Positions 6,670-15,657 of a stretch of 64,000 bases of DNA are shown here, one piece after another (position 1 is the first letter of the stretch; the number at the start of each line of letters is the position of its first letter). Source of the DNA: Anaerolineales bacterium (lineage in GTDB: Bacteria; Chloroflexota; Anaerolineae; Anaerolineales; Villigracilaceae). A program made the translations under genes and the position numbers. Location: positions 186,001-250,000 of the forward strand of contig JAEURJ010000016.1 of assembly GCA_016789305.1 (NCBI GenBank), given 5' to 3'. The notes beneath the pieces are model-generated. The model did not search any database. It worked only from the letters and a program-made list of their open reading frames with translations, and was not told the DNA's origin.

Positions 6670-9096
6670 CTATAAAAGACTGACCGGATCAATCTCAATA
6701 CGCCAATTATTTAACATAATACCACGCAATAACGAAACAGGATCTGGACTTCGCACCACGATCTGCCAGCGATATTCACCATTCTCCTTTGCAAAAAAAG
6801 ATGGGACCGGCCCGATCAATTCCGTTTGATGAAGCGCATCCGCTTCGATCTTAACCTTGAGCCTGCCCGCCATTTTCTGCGACTCTTCTTCCGCCCGGGC
6901 ATTGTCCGCGTGGCGATATTCCAGACGCGCCAGCCTGGTAAAAGGCGGATATCCCAACTGCCTGCGATCATCCAATTCGTTTTCATAAAATCCGTTCACA
7001 TCATGCTGCGCAGCATATTGAATGGCGTAATGTTCAGGCATGAAAGATTGCAGGATTACCTTGCCACCCCGTGAAGAACGCCCGGCCCGGCCCGCCACTT
7101 GAGTTAGCGTCTGAAATACTTTTTCGCTTGCAAATGGGTCCGGCAAATTCAAGCCGACATCGGCCAAAACAATCCCAACCAGTGTGACCAAAGGCAAATC
7201 CAATCCCTTCGCAAGCATTTGCGTCCCGATCAACACATCGGCCTGGTGATTGGCAAAATGCGTCAGGATCATTTCATGCGAATCCTTTTGACGCGTGGTA
7301 TCCCAATCCCAACGCAACGTCCGCACACCCGGAAACATGGATTTAACTTCCTCTTCCACCTTTTCGCTGCCTAGTCCATATTCGCGGATCTGCTTACTCC
7401 CACAATTCGCACAAGCCTTCGGTTTTTGGCGGGTATATCCGCAATGGTGACAAAGTAACGTTGGAACGTTGGAATGTTCCAACGTTCCAACGTGCAGCGT
7501 CAGCGGCGTTTCACAGTTGGGACATTTCAGGGTAGTGCCGCAATCTCGGCAGAAAATATAAGTTGCCGTGCCGCGTCGATTCAAAAATAAAATCGCCTGT
7601 TCCCCGCGTGAGATCGTCTCCGCCAGAGATTCGGCCAAGGAACGTGAGAAGATCCCACGATTGCCATTCTTCAATTCCTCGCGCATGTCTACGATGTACA
7701 CGGGCGGCAGAGCAGAATCGGTCACACGATTGGGCAGGACCAGTTTTTGAATTCGATCATTCTCCGCTTGAAAGCGCTGTTCCACAGTGGGCGTCGCGGA
7801 CCCGAGTACGCAGACCGCTCCGCATAATCGTGCATATTCCTGAGCAAAGGTCACCGCATTGTAAAAAGGAGGATCCGCCTGGTAATACGAACCATCGTGG
7901 CATTCATCCACAACGATCAAACCAATATTAGGCAAAGGAGAAAACAAAGCCGAACGCGCACCGATGATGACATTTAATTTTCCACTACGTGCCCTGCGCC
8001 AGGTATCGTAGCGTTCCCCTTCCGACAGCTTCGAATGGACCAGCCCCACTTGACCGGGAAAGCGGGATAAAAAGCGACGGACCAACTGCGGCGTCAATGC
8101 AATTTCAGGGACCAGAATCAGCGCCTGTTGGCCGTGCTTGATTACTTCATCTGCCGCACGCAGATAGATCTCCGTTTTACCGGAACCTGTCACACCGTGG
8201 AGAAGGAAAGAAGAAGGATGAGTGGAAAAGGATGAATTTATTTTTTGCAATGCAGAAGATTGCTCATCCGTTAAATTGAACTCATCGACAGTAATTTGTT
8301 TTTCAATTTTCCCAAGCGGGTCGCGAAAAATTTCGTTCTCGAACAAACGGATCAAACCGCGCTCTTCGAGTTCCTGCAAATCTGCCAGGTTGCAGCCGGT
8401 CTGCGCGTACACCCACGAAAGATTAACTGCATCCGGCTGTTGGATCAGGAAACGCAGTGCCGCCTGACGCCTGGCCAAAGTCTGTTTTGTGCCGAGCGAC
8501 TCCATTTCTGCTTCTGCCGCTTCCGGCTTCACCGAAAGCTGTGCAACGCGAATGTGCTTCGGCCTCACTCGCGGAGGAGGCAGCACATTCTTTGATGAAA
8601 GTACACCTTTCTTAACCAGAAGATTGGCGGTCCTGCGCCAATCCACTTTTGCAAAATGGGAATCGATCTGACGCCCGCGCAATGCACCCCGCTCGCGCAA
8701 TAAATTTACAAGACGAGTCGCAACCGTGGAGGCTTTATCCTGATATTCTTTGATCCGCAATTCATAACTGACGTCTGCCTGCTGACTCAATCCAATCGGC
8801 AGCATCATGCTCACCACAGACGCAAGCAGATTCAGCGTGGCATCTGCCATTCGAACAGCAAGAGAAAGCTGGGGCGCGGTCAGAACCGGGGCAGGGTCGA
8901 GCAGGTCAATGATCGGTTTGGTGTCCTCCACAGCAGGAACATCCACCAAAGCAAGGACTACTCCCTGCACAGTTTGTTTTCCAAAAGGAACGATCACGAG
9001 ACATCCCGGCTGAATTTGAGTGGCCAATTCAACTGGGATGGCATAATCGAACAGGCTGGAGATCGCAGAAACGTTGACAACAACACGGGCGAACAT
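6670..9096 (-). CDS. priA: Primosomal protein N' (replication restart helicase)
   Basis: The 808-residue protein has the PriA layout: an N-terminal 3'-DNA-binding domain (RVVVNVSAISSLFDYAIP), a winged helix, then a superfamily 2 helicase core. The Walker A is GVTGSGKTEIYL and motif II is DECH (VVDECHDGSYY). Eight zinc-binding cysteines form four pairs (CRDC, CPNC, CHHC, CANC). PriA binds stalled forks and reloads the replicative helicase. Residues 535-547, between the second and third cysteine pairs, are encoded by a perfect inverted repeat and are about six residues longer than in E. coli or Bacillus PriA. A TATAAT box lies exactly where a leaderless transcript would begin at the ATG. Confidence 0.95.
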   Translation of the reverse strand: MFARVVVNVSAISSLFDYAIPVELATQIQPGCLVIVPFGKQTVQGVVLALVDVPAVEDTKPIIDLLDPAPVLTAPQLSLAVRMADATLNLLASVVSMMLPIGLSQQADVSYELRIKEYQDKASTVATRLVNLLRERGALRGRQIDSHFAKVDWRRTANLLVKKGVLSSKNVLPPPRVRPKHIRVAQLSVKPEAAEAEMESLGTKQTLARRQAALRFLIQQPDAVNLSWVYAQTGCNLADLQELEERGLIRLFENEIFRDPLGKIEKQITVDEFNLTDEQSSALQKINSSFSTHPSSFLLHGVTGSGKTEIYLRAADEVIKHGQQALILVPEIALTPQLVRRFLSRFPGQVGLVHSKLSEGERYDTWRRARSGKLNVIIGARSALFSPLPNIGLIVVDECHDGSYYQADPPFYNAVTFAQEYARLCGAVCVLGSATPTVEQRFQAENDRIQKLVLPNRVTDSALPPVYIVDMREELKNGNRGIFSRSLAESLAETISRGEQAILFLNRRGTATYIFCRDCGTTLKCPNCETPLTLHVGTLEHSNVPTLLCHHCGYTRQKPKACANCGSKQIREYGLGSEKVEEEVKSMFPGVRTLRWDWDTTRQKDSHEMILTHFANHQADVLIGTQMLAKGLDLPLVTLVGIVLADVGLNLPDPFASEKVFQTLTQVAGRAGRSSRGGKVILQSFMPEHYAIQYAAQHDVNGFYENELDDRRQLGYPPFTRLARLEYRHADNARAEEESQKMAGRLKVKIEADALHQTELIGPVPSFFAKENGEYRWQIVVRSPDPVSLLRGIMLNNWRIEIDPVSLL
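7458..7493. repeat. Period-8 palindromic repeat inside priA
   Basis: A perfect inverted repeat has 17-bp arms (ACGTTGGAACGTTGGAA and its complement) and a 2-base centre. It is built from four 8-bp units (ACGTTGGA, ACGTTGGA, ATGTTCCA, ACGTTCCA). Its 36 bases equal 12 codons, so it keeps the priA frame. Confidence 0.9.
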
Positions 9097-9102
9097 GCTG
9101 TG

Positions 9103-9110
9103 ATTATAAT
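9103..9110. promoter_or_regulatory. Shared -10 region of priA and the divergent small gene
   Basis: The palindrome ATTATAAT gives a TATAAT box on both strands. On the minus strand it occupies -12 to -7 relative to the A of the priA ATG, the spacing of a leaderless mRNA. On the plus strand it lies 19 bases before the ATG at 9130. No good -35 box is seen. Confidence 0.5.
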
Positions 9111-9129
9111 GGTGAAAACGGAGGCCGCT

Positions 9130-9567
9130 ATGATGATGATAACAATGGTGCTGGGTGGGATCGCAATTCTGATTACAGTGGGTGTAATCGCTTTTCTGTT
9201 CATAAAGTCGAATCAGGTCAATCTCACGGGTACGACCGATAAAAAGCCCGAGTGGATGCGCTCAAATCCGCCGGCGGAAACCATCGCTGCAACCAAAGCT
9301 GAAGGTGAAGGTGTGACGATCTACAATCACGATGAAGGTGAAAAACTGGCTTCTCCATTCGCAGAACAGATCGAGGATATTTTGCGGGTCAAGTTGGAAG
9401 CCGACCCCGCATTGAAAAACATTAAAGTGGATCTCGGTACCGACAGGGATGGTAATCTTGAGTTTTGGGTGAACGAGAAAAAATATGCAAGCATAAACGA
9501 GCTGCCCGATGAAGGTTTGAAGAAAGCGGTTCGCGAAGCGGTGAAGAGCTGGGAAAGTAGAAAATAA
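9130..9567 (+). CDS. Small membrane-anchored protein, unknown function
   Basis: The frame is open from 8974, but the ATG at 9130 has GGAGG five bases upstream and is taken as the start. The 145-residue protein begins with a membrane anchor (residues 2-25, MITMVLGGIAILITVGVIAF). A polar domain follows with EQIEDILRVKLEADPALKNI and a short beta segment DGNLEFWVNEKKY, ending in a charged helix. I do not recognise a family. It is divergent from priA and shares its small promoter region. Confidence 0.6.
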   Translation: MMMITMVLGGIAILITVGVIAFLFIKSNQVNLTGTTDKKPEWMRSNPPAETIAATKAEGEGVTIYNHDEGEKLASPFAEQIEDILRVKLEADPALKNIKVDLGTDRDGNLEFWVNEKKYASINELPDEGLKKAVREAVKSWESRK

Positions 9568-9594
9568 ATTTTTAGTGCAGGAGAAATTCGCGCA

Positions 9595-10419
9595 TTATTT
9601 TTTTAGTACCACCCCGGCTCCATATCCAACCACCGAAGAGAAATCCCCGGTGACATCGCCGGAGGTGGCGTGCTTTAATATCTTCACCTGGTTCGCGCCC
9701 AATGTTTTACTTGCCCACAAAGTGGAAGCAACTGCGGCACGACCACAAGCGAACCCATCACCGGTTTCTTCGGCTTCAAAAATGGAGCCGGGATCGAGGG
9801 ATTCAAAGCGCTTGAGCATTTCAGCATCAAGCAGGTTGGCGGTCTGTTGATCATAAAAATGGGAAAGATCCGTGGATGCGACGAGGATCATATTTTTATT
9901 CTTAAAGATGTGACCCAACGCCTCGCCCAACCGTTGGGCTGTTTCTGCTTCCTGCGAGCGGATCATCACCGGCAGTAATTTGAATTCGTGAGTGAAAACA
10001 CGTTGTAAAAATGGAAGCTCAATTTCCAGAGAATGCTCCCTGTCATTTGCAACGGGCGTAATGGGAATTTCAAGGTTGGCTTGTAATTCAGCCAGGGCAA
10101 ATCGATCCACTTCGATATTTCCCAGCGGCGTGGAATATGCCTGATGCTTTGTAGTGATAAGGGGATATTGCGAAAAATTATGAAATGGTGAAAGAACAAC
10201 GACCAACTCAGGGGTAAGTCCGCGAAGCGCGGCGAAGGCATGTGCGGCCACTGCGCCCGAATATTGATGTCCTGCATGAGGGGCGATCACGGCAAGTACT
10301 TCCCCATCCAAATGTGGTGAATCCGCCCCGGCTAAATATTCATCGACCTGTGCCGCAAGGAGTTTTGGATTTCCTTCATACCAGGTACCTGCAATGGGAG
10401 AGGGACGAAGGTCAAGCAT
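9595..10419 (-). CDS. amrB: AmmeMemoRadiSam system protein B (Memo-like)
   Basis: The 274-residue protein begins LRPSPIAGTWYEGNP and contains VIAPHAGHQYSGAVAAHAF, ANDREHSLEIELPFLQ and LVASTDLSHFYDQQTA. These segments define the Memo/AmrB family, which is structurally related to extradiol dioxygenases; its conserved histidines form a metal-site-like pocket. The family is named for a recurrent trio with AMMECR1 and a radical SAM protein, but neither partner is in this window. The biochemical function is unresolved. A TATAAT box at 10426-10431 is placed exactly for a leaderless transcript. Confidence 0.88.
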   Translation of the reverse strand: MLDLRPSPIAGTWYEGNPKLLAAQVDEYLAGADSPHLDGEVLAVIAPHAGHQYSGAVAAHAFAALRGLTPELVVVLSPFHNFSQYPLITTKHQAYSTPLGNIEVDRFALAELQANLEIPITPVANDREHSLEIELPFLQRVFTHEFKLLPVMIRSQEAETAQRLGEALGHIFKNKNMILVASTDLSHFYDQQTANLLDAEMLKRFESLDPGSIFEAEETGDGFACGRAAVASTLWASKTLGANQVKILKHATSGDVTGDFSSVVGYGAGVVLKK

Positions 10420-10425
10420 AAAATG

Positions 10426-10431
10426 ATTATA
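10426..10431 (-). promoter_or_regulatory. -10 box placed for leaderless amrB mRNA
   Basis: TATAAT on the minus strand occupies -12 to -7 relative to the A of the start codon at 10419. There is no Shine-Dalgarno. Confidence 0.55.
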
Positions 10432-10445
10432 AGCCTTTCAGCAAA

Positions 10446-10479
10446 CGGAGGGCAAATTCAATCTGGAATTTGCCCTCCG
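10446..10479. terminator. Strong hairpin between amrB and the lipoprotein gene
   Basis: A 14-bp perfect stem (CGGAGGGCAAATTC and its complement) lies just past the lipoprotein stop. The T run on the minus strand is short, so termination efficiency is uncertain. Confidence 0.6.
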
Positions 10480-10487
10480 CTAAAACG

Positions 10488-11612
10488 TTATTTTGGAATG
10501 GTGTAGGTACTCAGCACTCTGTCAAAGAGTGGTTGATAAAGGTCCAGGAAATCATTGTCCGAAATGAACGACAGAAGCAATATTTGCCTGCCCCCATCGC
10601 GCAATTCGAAATTTGTCACACCTGAAAAACCGCCTTTTACCGATCTCCAAGTCCAGAATTCGCTGCCATCGTTGAGGGTTTTGATGTCAGACACGCGGAT
10701 GTCGTTACTACCACTTGAGTAGCGATCGTTCAACAGGAAAAGAGCCATCTGGCCTGCATTCCCCATTGTGTAGGAATTGCCATCCACCACTGAAACATTC
10801 TCAATTAAAGCTGCCAAATCAGGCGACTGCAATGTTTCGATGAGCGCATCGGAATATGTTTCATGGTCGTCGAATTGGTATGCCCAGCCCAGTGGAACGT
10901 CAATCGACATGGCTTCATTGGGGCCGACAAAATTCCATGTGGGACCATAGATCGGGAGACCGTTTGCCGCATCGGGATCAACCTCCAGTGAGCCAATAAA
11001 GTCTTCAAACACAGTCAAGTAGGCTGAATTGCCTTTTATGGCACTCTCAGGACCCAGAATTTCGAATGTATAAGAGGTTGCGCCAAACTGGTTGTACACA
11101 GACCTTACAAACTGTGTTCTTCCCTCGAACTCGTACGATTTGTCGATCAGGATCACATCTTTTGCATTGCTGCTCGAATAATCATCCAAAACATACCCGT
11201 CAAATGATGCGTAATAAAAATCATCCGTCGATTTTACGAAGTTTTCATAAGTATCTGCATCCAATTGATAGCCCGTATTTGTAACTGATACATAAAAGAA
11301 AACCCCCGATTTCTGCTCTGTGATATACACATCATAATCACCTCCTTCAACAGTCCACCCAACAGGCGGGTAAAACGAAAATGTTCCAGATGCATGATCC
11401 TGGATTGTCGTAGCAAGATTTATCTTGCTTTCAGAAACAGGCGGAGCCGGCGGCACTACCGGTGCAGACGTTTTCGTCGGAATCTTGGTGGGAATGGATG
11501 TCTGCGTAGGCACGGCCGTGGGGGTAGCCGGTACTCCCAACCCAGCACATGCCAGATTAACAGCGAGCACGATCATAACTACAGCTATCAGGTTTCCTTT
11601 GTTTGTTTTCAT
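10488..11612 (-). CDS. Paralogous lipoprotein 1, two PsbP-like domains
   Basis: The 374-residue lipoprotein has the lipobox NLAC (Cys 22), then a Thr/Pro-rich linker (about 28-58) and two related domains. The first (about 70-210) begins GTFSFYPPVGWTVEGGD. The second (about 225-374) begins AMSIDVPLGWAYQFDD and ends with NDIRVSDIKTLNDGSEFWTW, GGFSGVTNFELRDGG and a closing TYTIP. The layout resembles PsbP-like folds, but the function is unknown. Three further copies of the C-terminal module lie downstream. The start has AAGGAG six bases upstream. Confidence 0.7.
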   Translation of the reverse strand: MKTNKGNLIAVVMIVLAVNLACAGLGVPATPTAVPTQTSIPTKIPTKTSAPVVPPAPPVSESKINLATTIQDHASGTFSFYPPVGWTVEGGDYDVYITEQKSGVFFYVSVTNTGYQLDADTYENFVKSTDDFYYASFDGYVLDDYSSSNAKDVILIDKSYEFEGRTQFVRSVYNQFGATSYTFEILGPESAIKGNSAYLTVFEDFIGSLEVDPDAANGLPIYGPTWNFVGPNEAMSIDVPLGWAYQFDDHETYSDALIETLQSPDLAALIENVSVVDGNSYTMGNAGQMALFLLNDRYSSGSNDIRVSDIKTLNDGSEFWTWRSVKGGFSGVTNFELRDGGRQILLLSFISDNDFLDLYQPLFDRVLSTYTIPK

Positions 11613-11708
11613 TTCATTCTCCTTATAAAAATAATGGCTGGAAAAACCTCGACGCCATAATTATGGAGTACAAACGGCAAAAAAACTGCCAAAAACCACC
11701 AAGTTTGT

Positions 11709-11714
11709 TATAAT
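11709..11714 (+). promoter_or_regulatory. -10 box of the membrane GAF/HTH gene
   Basis: A perfect TATAAT lies 53 bases before the ATG at 11768. No consensus -35 box is seen at the right distance. Confidence 0.4.
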
Positions 11715-11767
11715 TTTGAAAAAGAAAAGATATGTTCGCTTTGGCAAAAAAGATATAAGGGAAAACT

Positions 11768-13552
11768 ATGCTTGCACAAGCAACCATTATGATGGCGCTG
11801 GCTTCCATGGCACTCACGCTATGGCTGGCCTTTTATCTTTTTGCACGGGGATTTCCAAATCTTATTACCCTCAGGGCGGCACTTTCCCTGCTGGCAATAT
11901 CTGCCTTCTTTCTCGGAACATACAACAACTTCTTCACACCCGTCCATGCGCCGGCAGCGTTGCTGGCGGTTCTGTTAATTATCGGAATGACTTGTTGGTA
12001 CAGTGTTACTTTCCAACTTTTATCTCCCTTTTATCGCCATAAATATCGCTTGGGAGAAATTAGCGTTTACACTCTTGCATTTGTGACGATCATTCTGCTC
12101 ATTGTTTTAAAAACATCATTTCCGCGCGAACAAGGGAATGATGTTTACGTGGCAAGTTTGGAAAATAATCCTGTATATATTTTGTACGGGCTGACCCAGA
12201 TCATCATTTTTGCGGGATCATTTTTCAATTTACTGGTCGATAACAAGATCCGCTTCATGCCGCAGGGACGATTTTTTCTACTTACATCGGCATTCCCCAC
12301 TTTGGCAGTTCTTTATGGCATCGTTGCCTTATTCGTCACCAATCCACCCATGCCCAGATTGTTCCAGGATTTTTTTGTTTTCAGCGGCGTATTCATGCTG
12401 GGACTTTCCGTAGCCCGCCACCAAAGCCTCATCGAACGCCGCACAGTCTTCCAGGATTTTCCAATCCTTGGGCTGGGCATGTTCGCAATAGTCAGTATTT
12501 ATTTAACTATCGCCATCTTCATTGGCCTGCCACCCCGGCAATTCGGGTTGGTCACCGCTTTTGCAATCATCATCCATTCAATGTACGACCTAGCCAGAGA
12601 GTTTCTGGAACGAGCCCGCCTGCAAAACGATTCCGTGCTCAGGAAAAAATTATATTTATTCGAAACCAACGACATTACCGAAGAAAAATTACATGACTAT
12701 CTGCAAAACGGACTTGACCTTCTATGTAAAAGTCTTAACGCTGATTCCGGCCTGATCGCCATCCGCAGGAATGACGCTCTTTTTGTCACTGCCAGCAAAA
12801 ACTCAATGGAAGTGGGAGGCGAGATTTCCGAGCAACTCATCAAGCCTGAAGATGTTTATCCATCTGAAGGGCAAATTAAAAATATCGAATGGATCACCTC
12901 CTCATTTGAAGGACCCAAACCAATTGCATTGGTCGGAATCGGGAAATCGAGTACAAAATTAAATTACTCCACCGGCGAACTTGACCTCTTCATGGAATTT
13001 GCAGATCACATAGGAACAATCGTATCCATTGGGAATTTACGCCCCAAGATTAATCAACAGGTGATCGACCTGGTTGAACAGGCAAATTCACAAAACCAGG
13101 ATATGGGAACCGTCGCAAGTGAAATCCTTGAGACGTTATCCCTGAATCCAGAGGAAGAACTTGTCAAGGTAGTCGAAGAGGGGCTGCGAAAATACTCGGA
13201 TTACATCGTACTCGGCCAGTCTCCTCTTGCGGAGTGGATTGGCGTAAACGGGAATTCCCACATTGAACGCGGCAAACAGGTCCAAAAAGTTCTAAGCAAA
13301 GCAATCGAAACCCTGCGTCCTTCCGAAGCGCGCCCGCCAGAGCCGCTGCCAAGGGTTTGGTACAACTACGTCGTCTTGCATGATGCTTATATAAAAGGGG
13401 TTATAAATCGGGAGGTCATGGCCAGATTGTATATCTCCGAGGGAACGTTTAACCGCATACGGCGGAGTGCGATCAAGGGAGTGGCCCGATGGCTGCTTGA
13501 AGAAAGCAAAATGACAAACAACAAATTTAACTTAAGTAAAACGGGCATTTGA
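11768..13552 (+). CDS. Multi-pass membrane protein with GAF-like and C-terminal helix-turn-helix regions
   Basis: The N-terminal half (about residues 1-270) has seven or eight hydrophobic helices, resembling the sensor part of membrane histidine kinases. A cytosolic linker follows, then a GAF-like domain (about 310-440: LHDYLQNGLDLLCKSLNAD, LFMEFADHIGTIVSIGNL). No kinase or GGDEF motifs are present. The C-terminal region (about 546-581) contains INREVMARLYISEGTFNRIRR, which reads as a helix-turn-helix, so the protein may be a membrane-bound regulator. It stands between paralogous lipoprotein genes and converges on one of them. The last codons lie in the terminator stem. AAGGG precedes the ATG. 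Confidence 0.65.
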   Translation: MLAQATIMMALASMALTLWLAFYLFARGFPNLITLRAALSLLAISAFFLGTYNNFFTPVHAPAALLAVLLIIGMTCWYSVTFQLLSPFYRHKYRLGEISVYTLAFVTIILLIVLKTSFPREQGNDVYVASLENNPVYILYGLTQIIIFAGSFFNLLVDNKIRFMPQGRFFLLTSAFPTLAVLYGIVALFVTNPPMPRLFQDFFVFSGVFMLGLSVARHQSLIERRTVFQDFPILGLGMFAIVSIYLTIAIFIGLPPRQFGLVTAFAIIIHSMYDLAREFLERARLQNDSVLRKKLYLFETNDITEEKLHDYLQNGLDLLCKSLNADSGLIAIRRNDALFVTASKNSMEVGGEISEQLIKPEDVYPSEGQIKNIEWITSSFEGPKPIALVGIGKSSTKLNYSTGELDLFMEFADHIGTIVSIGNLRPKINQQVIDLVEQANSQNQDMGTVASEILETLSLNPEEELVKVVEEGLRKYSDYIVLGQSPLAEWIGVNGNSHIERGKQVQKVLSKAIETLRPSEARPPEPLPRVWYNYVVLHDAYIKGVINREVMARLYISEGTFNRIRRSAIKGVARWLLEESKMTNNKFNLSKTGI

Positions 13553-13568
13553 AATGCCCGTTTTACTT
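13534..13568. terminator. Bidirectional terminator overlapping both gene ends
   Basis: A perfect 17-bp stem (AAGTAAAACGGGCATTT) with a one-base loop overlaps the stop codons of both converging genes. Confidence 0.85.
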
Positions 13569-14652
13569 ATTCAGGAGATGAAAAGGGTCTGTATGTCAAA
13601 ACTGCCGTATCCACCACAGGTTCATAAATATCTTCGAACAGCCTGTTCCAGGCACGGGTCAATATAAAGATCTGAGTTTTATTGCGGACTTCGAAATACG
13701 TCTCACCGGCATACCCCCCCGAGCGTGCAATCCATTTAATCTTTCCGCTCGTTCTCTCCTGCAAGATCACTTCAGAAGTAACTCTTATGTCATCTGATCC
13801 TTTGGCATAGGCCGCATCAAGAAGTTTCAATGCCTCTTTGACCGCAATCCTCGGGATGGTAGTTTCTCCATATTCCAGGAGAAAGGTCTCGATTACAGCA
13901 TTCCCATCAGGTGAGCTAAATTGGCTATGAGTCATTCCGGAAGATTGTTCTGGAATTAGTTCCCAACCAATCGGTATATCGATGGAATAATCATGATTCG
14001 ATTCGGTGTATTGCCACGAACTGACATAGGCAGGCACCCTCACGGACGAGTCCTGCTGATCTCGAATTGATTCATTGAAAGACGAGAAGAGTGCTTCGTA
14101 TTTCGGGCTGGCAGTGATTTGCAAACGATCCCCCACCATTTCAACAACATACATCGAATTCCCCACCTGCCTGTAAATTGATATGGCGAGTTTTCTTGTT
14201 CCATTTTGAATAAATGTCTTTTTCGAAAAAACAAAACGCGCAGATCGATCTTCATCGAGTGAAATCAGGGTATATTTTTCCCTATCGCCATAATATGTAG
14301 CTTCTGTATTTGCTGCAAGCTGCAAAAATGACATTGACGAGAGCCTGTAACCGGTATGAATCAAAGACACTGAAAGCACAATCGATTCGGGAGAGTATAC
14401 GACCACTCCTAAAGGTGTACTTTGAGTTATCCAGGCCAGGGGTGCTTCATATGAAAACCATAATGATGGGTGAATATACGAGGCCATCTCTGGAGAATCA
14501 AAAACCACAACTTGACTGACTGCAGCATATTTTTGCGAAGAACGACTTACACCTTCAAATAAGGAAGGGGAAGGTAGTGCCTGCAACCCATTACAAGACA
14601 GGCTGAAAGACAAAATTAATAATAGTAGGTAGCTATGGTTCCGATTTTTCAT
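13567..14652 (-). CDS. Paralogous lipoprotein 2, two PsbP-like domains
   Basis: The 361-residue lipoprotein has a signal peptide ending FSLSC (Cys 20). Two related domains follow: the first has HPSLWFSYEAPLAWITQST, the second DYSIDIPIGWELIPEQ. The C-terminal module carries the shared signature SDDIRVTSEVILQ, then ARSGGYAGETYFEVRNKTQI and a final LTYRPF. It is a full-length paralogue of the 10488-11612 protein, but lacks the long Thr/Pro linker. The function is unknown; it is an extracytoplasmic lipoprotein by its signal. It converges with the membrane GAF/HTH gene. The Shine-Dalgarno is weak (AAAGAA). Confidence 0.68.
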   Translation of the reverse strand: MKNRNHSYLLLLILSFSLSCNGLQALPSPSLFEGVSRSSQKYAAVSQVVVFDSPEMASYIHPSLWFSYEAPLAWITQSTPLGVVVYSPESIVLSVSLIHTGYRLSSMSFLQLAANTEATYYGDREKYTLISLDEDRSARFVFSKKTFIQNGTRKLAISIYRQVGNSMYVVEMVGDRLQITASPKYEALFSSFNESIRDQQDSSVRVPAYVSSWQYTESNHDYSIDIPIGWELIPEQSSGMTHSQFSSPDGNAVIETFLLEYGETTIPRIAVKEALKLLDAAYAKGSDDIRVTSEVILQERTSGKIKWIARSGGYAGETYFEVRNKTQIFILTRAWNRLFEDIYEPVVDTAVLTYRPFSSPE

Positions 14653-14760
14653 TTCTTTACTTGAATGAGACTGCCATCATAATGCCGAAATATCCTCCCT
14701 GCCATGACATTTTCATGATAGATAAAAGCAATAATCGTCCTGATGATTTCTTATCTTCGA

Positions 14761-14803
14761 GAAACAAGAAGAGGCCGGGCAAATCCCGGCCTCTTCTTGT
14801 TTC
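14761..14803. terminator. Terminator of paralogous lipoprotein 3
   Basis: A perfect 19-bp stem (GAAACAAGAAGAGGCCGGG) lies 13 bases past the stop of the minus-strand gene. Confidence 0.8.
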
Positions 14804-14816
14804 AAAATTAACTAAA

Positions 14817-15461
14817 CTACGGAAGGCGATAGGATCCAATCGCGGCATTGATCGCGTCAATATTGGCTTGATCCGTGTCATTGCTCCACCAGGCAGTGAG
14901 CATCAGGAATGTCTTATTATCGCTGCCACGAAGTTCGAAAAAGGAAACACCACTGTAACCGCCGGACTTAGATTCCCAAGTCAATCTCTCGGAACCATCT
15001 GATTGGATCGAGTCTTCGGAGATCCTGATATCACCTTCTTTGCCGGTATTGCTGTAAATGTTGTGCAATAATCCCAGGGCAAATTTACCATTCTGGCCAG
15101 CAACAAAGGGCTCTCCATCATTATAGACGAGGCTTTCCATCTTGGCAGTTCCATCCGGCGATGTGAATGTATCGTAATAATAGTTATCTGACGAACCATT
15201 TTCGTATGTCCAGTCACCGGGCAATTCAAATGCCATCAGATCATTTTTATCAGTGAACGTCACAAGCTCCGAGCTATTTCCAACACTGTTCCCATTTGAT
15301 GGGGGATTGGCAGGCGGGTTGCCATTATTCGAAGGCGGATTTGGAACGGACGGAGCCTTGGTGGATGTTGGTGCCGCAACTGGAGTATTCCCACCATTAC
15401 AAGCCAGGCTGACCGCAAGCATCAAGGCGATAAAGCCAAATAACATTCTATATTGTTTCAT
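14817..15461 (-). CDS. Paralogous lipoprotein 3, single PsbP-like domain
   Basis: This 214-residue lipoprotein (lipobox VSLAC, Cys 21) has a Pro/Asn-rich linker (about 25-60). Its single domain corresponds to the second domain of the larger paralogues: LMAFELPGDWTYENGS, GKEGDIRISEDSIQSDGSE, GGYSGVSFFELRG and a final GSYRLP. It is most similar to the next gene at 15658-16311, and the two also share an upstream block. AAAGGAG lies upstream of the ATG. The function is unknown. Confidence 0.7.
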   Translation of the reverse strand: MKQYRMLFGFIALMLAVSLACNGGNTPVAAPTSTKAPSVPNPPSNNGNPPANPPSNGNSVGNSSELVTFTDKNDLMAFELPGDWTYENGSSDNYYYDTFTSPDGTAKMESLVYNDGEPFVAGQNGKFALGLLHNIYSNTGKEGDIRISEDSIQSDGSERLTWESKSGGYSGVSFFELRGSDNKTFLMLTAWWSNDTDQANIDAINAAIGSYRLP

Positions 15462-15495
15462 TTTTATTCTCTCTCCTTTGATATTTTTTGCAAGG

Positions 15496-15535
15496 ATACC
15501 TTATAAATTTATTATGTGGAAGGTACCTTGACCAT
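15496..15535 (-). promoter_or_regulatory. Conserved upstream block, copy A
   Basis: About 40 bases here (ATACC, TTTAAATTTATTA-like core, GGAAGGTAC, CATG) recur upstream of the neighbouring paralogue at about 16354-16394. It probably holds the promoter duplicated with the gene. Confidence 0.5.
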
Positions 15536-15608
15536 GCAGGGATGCTTTTTTGAAAACCTGACCACACGAAGCGGCAGAGTTTAGGTTTTAAAAATGCCCC
15601 TTCGCCTT

Positions 15609-15647
15609 AAACCAAAAGAAGCTGGGCAAAATCCAGCCTCTTTTGGT
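15609..15647. terminator. Terminator of paralogous lipoprotein 4
   Basis: A 16-bp stem with one mismatch (AACCAAAAGAAGCTGG / CCAGCCTCTTTTGGTT) lies just past the stop at 15658. Confidence 0.75.
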
Positions 15648-15657
15648 TATTAATTAA

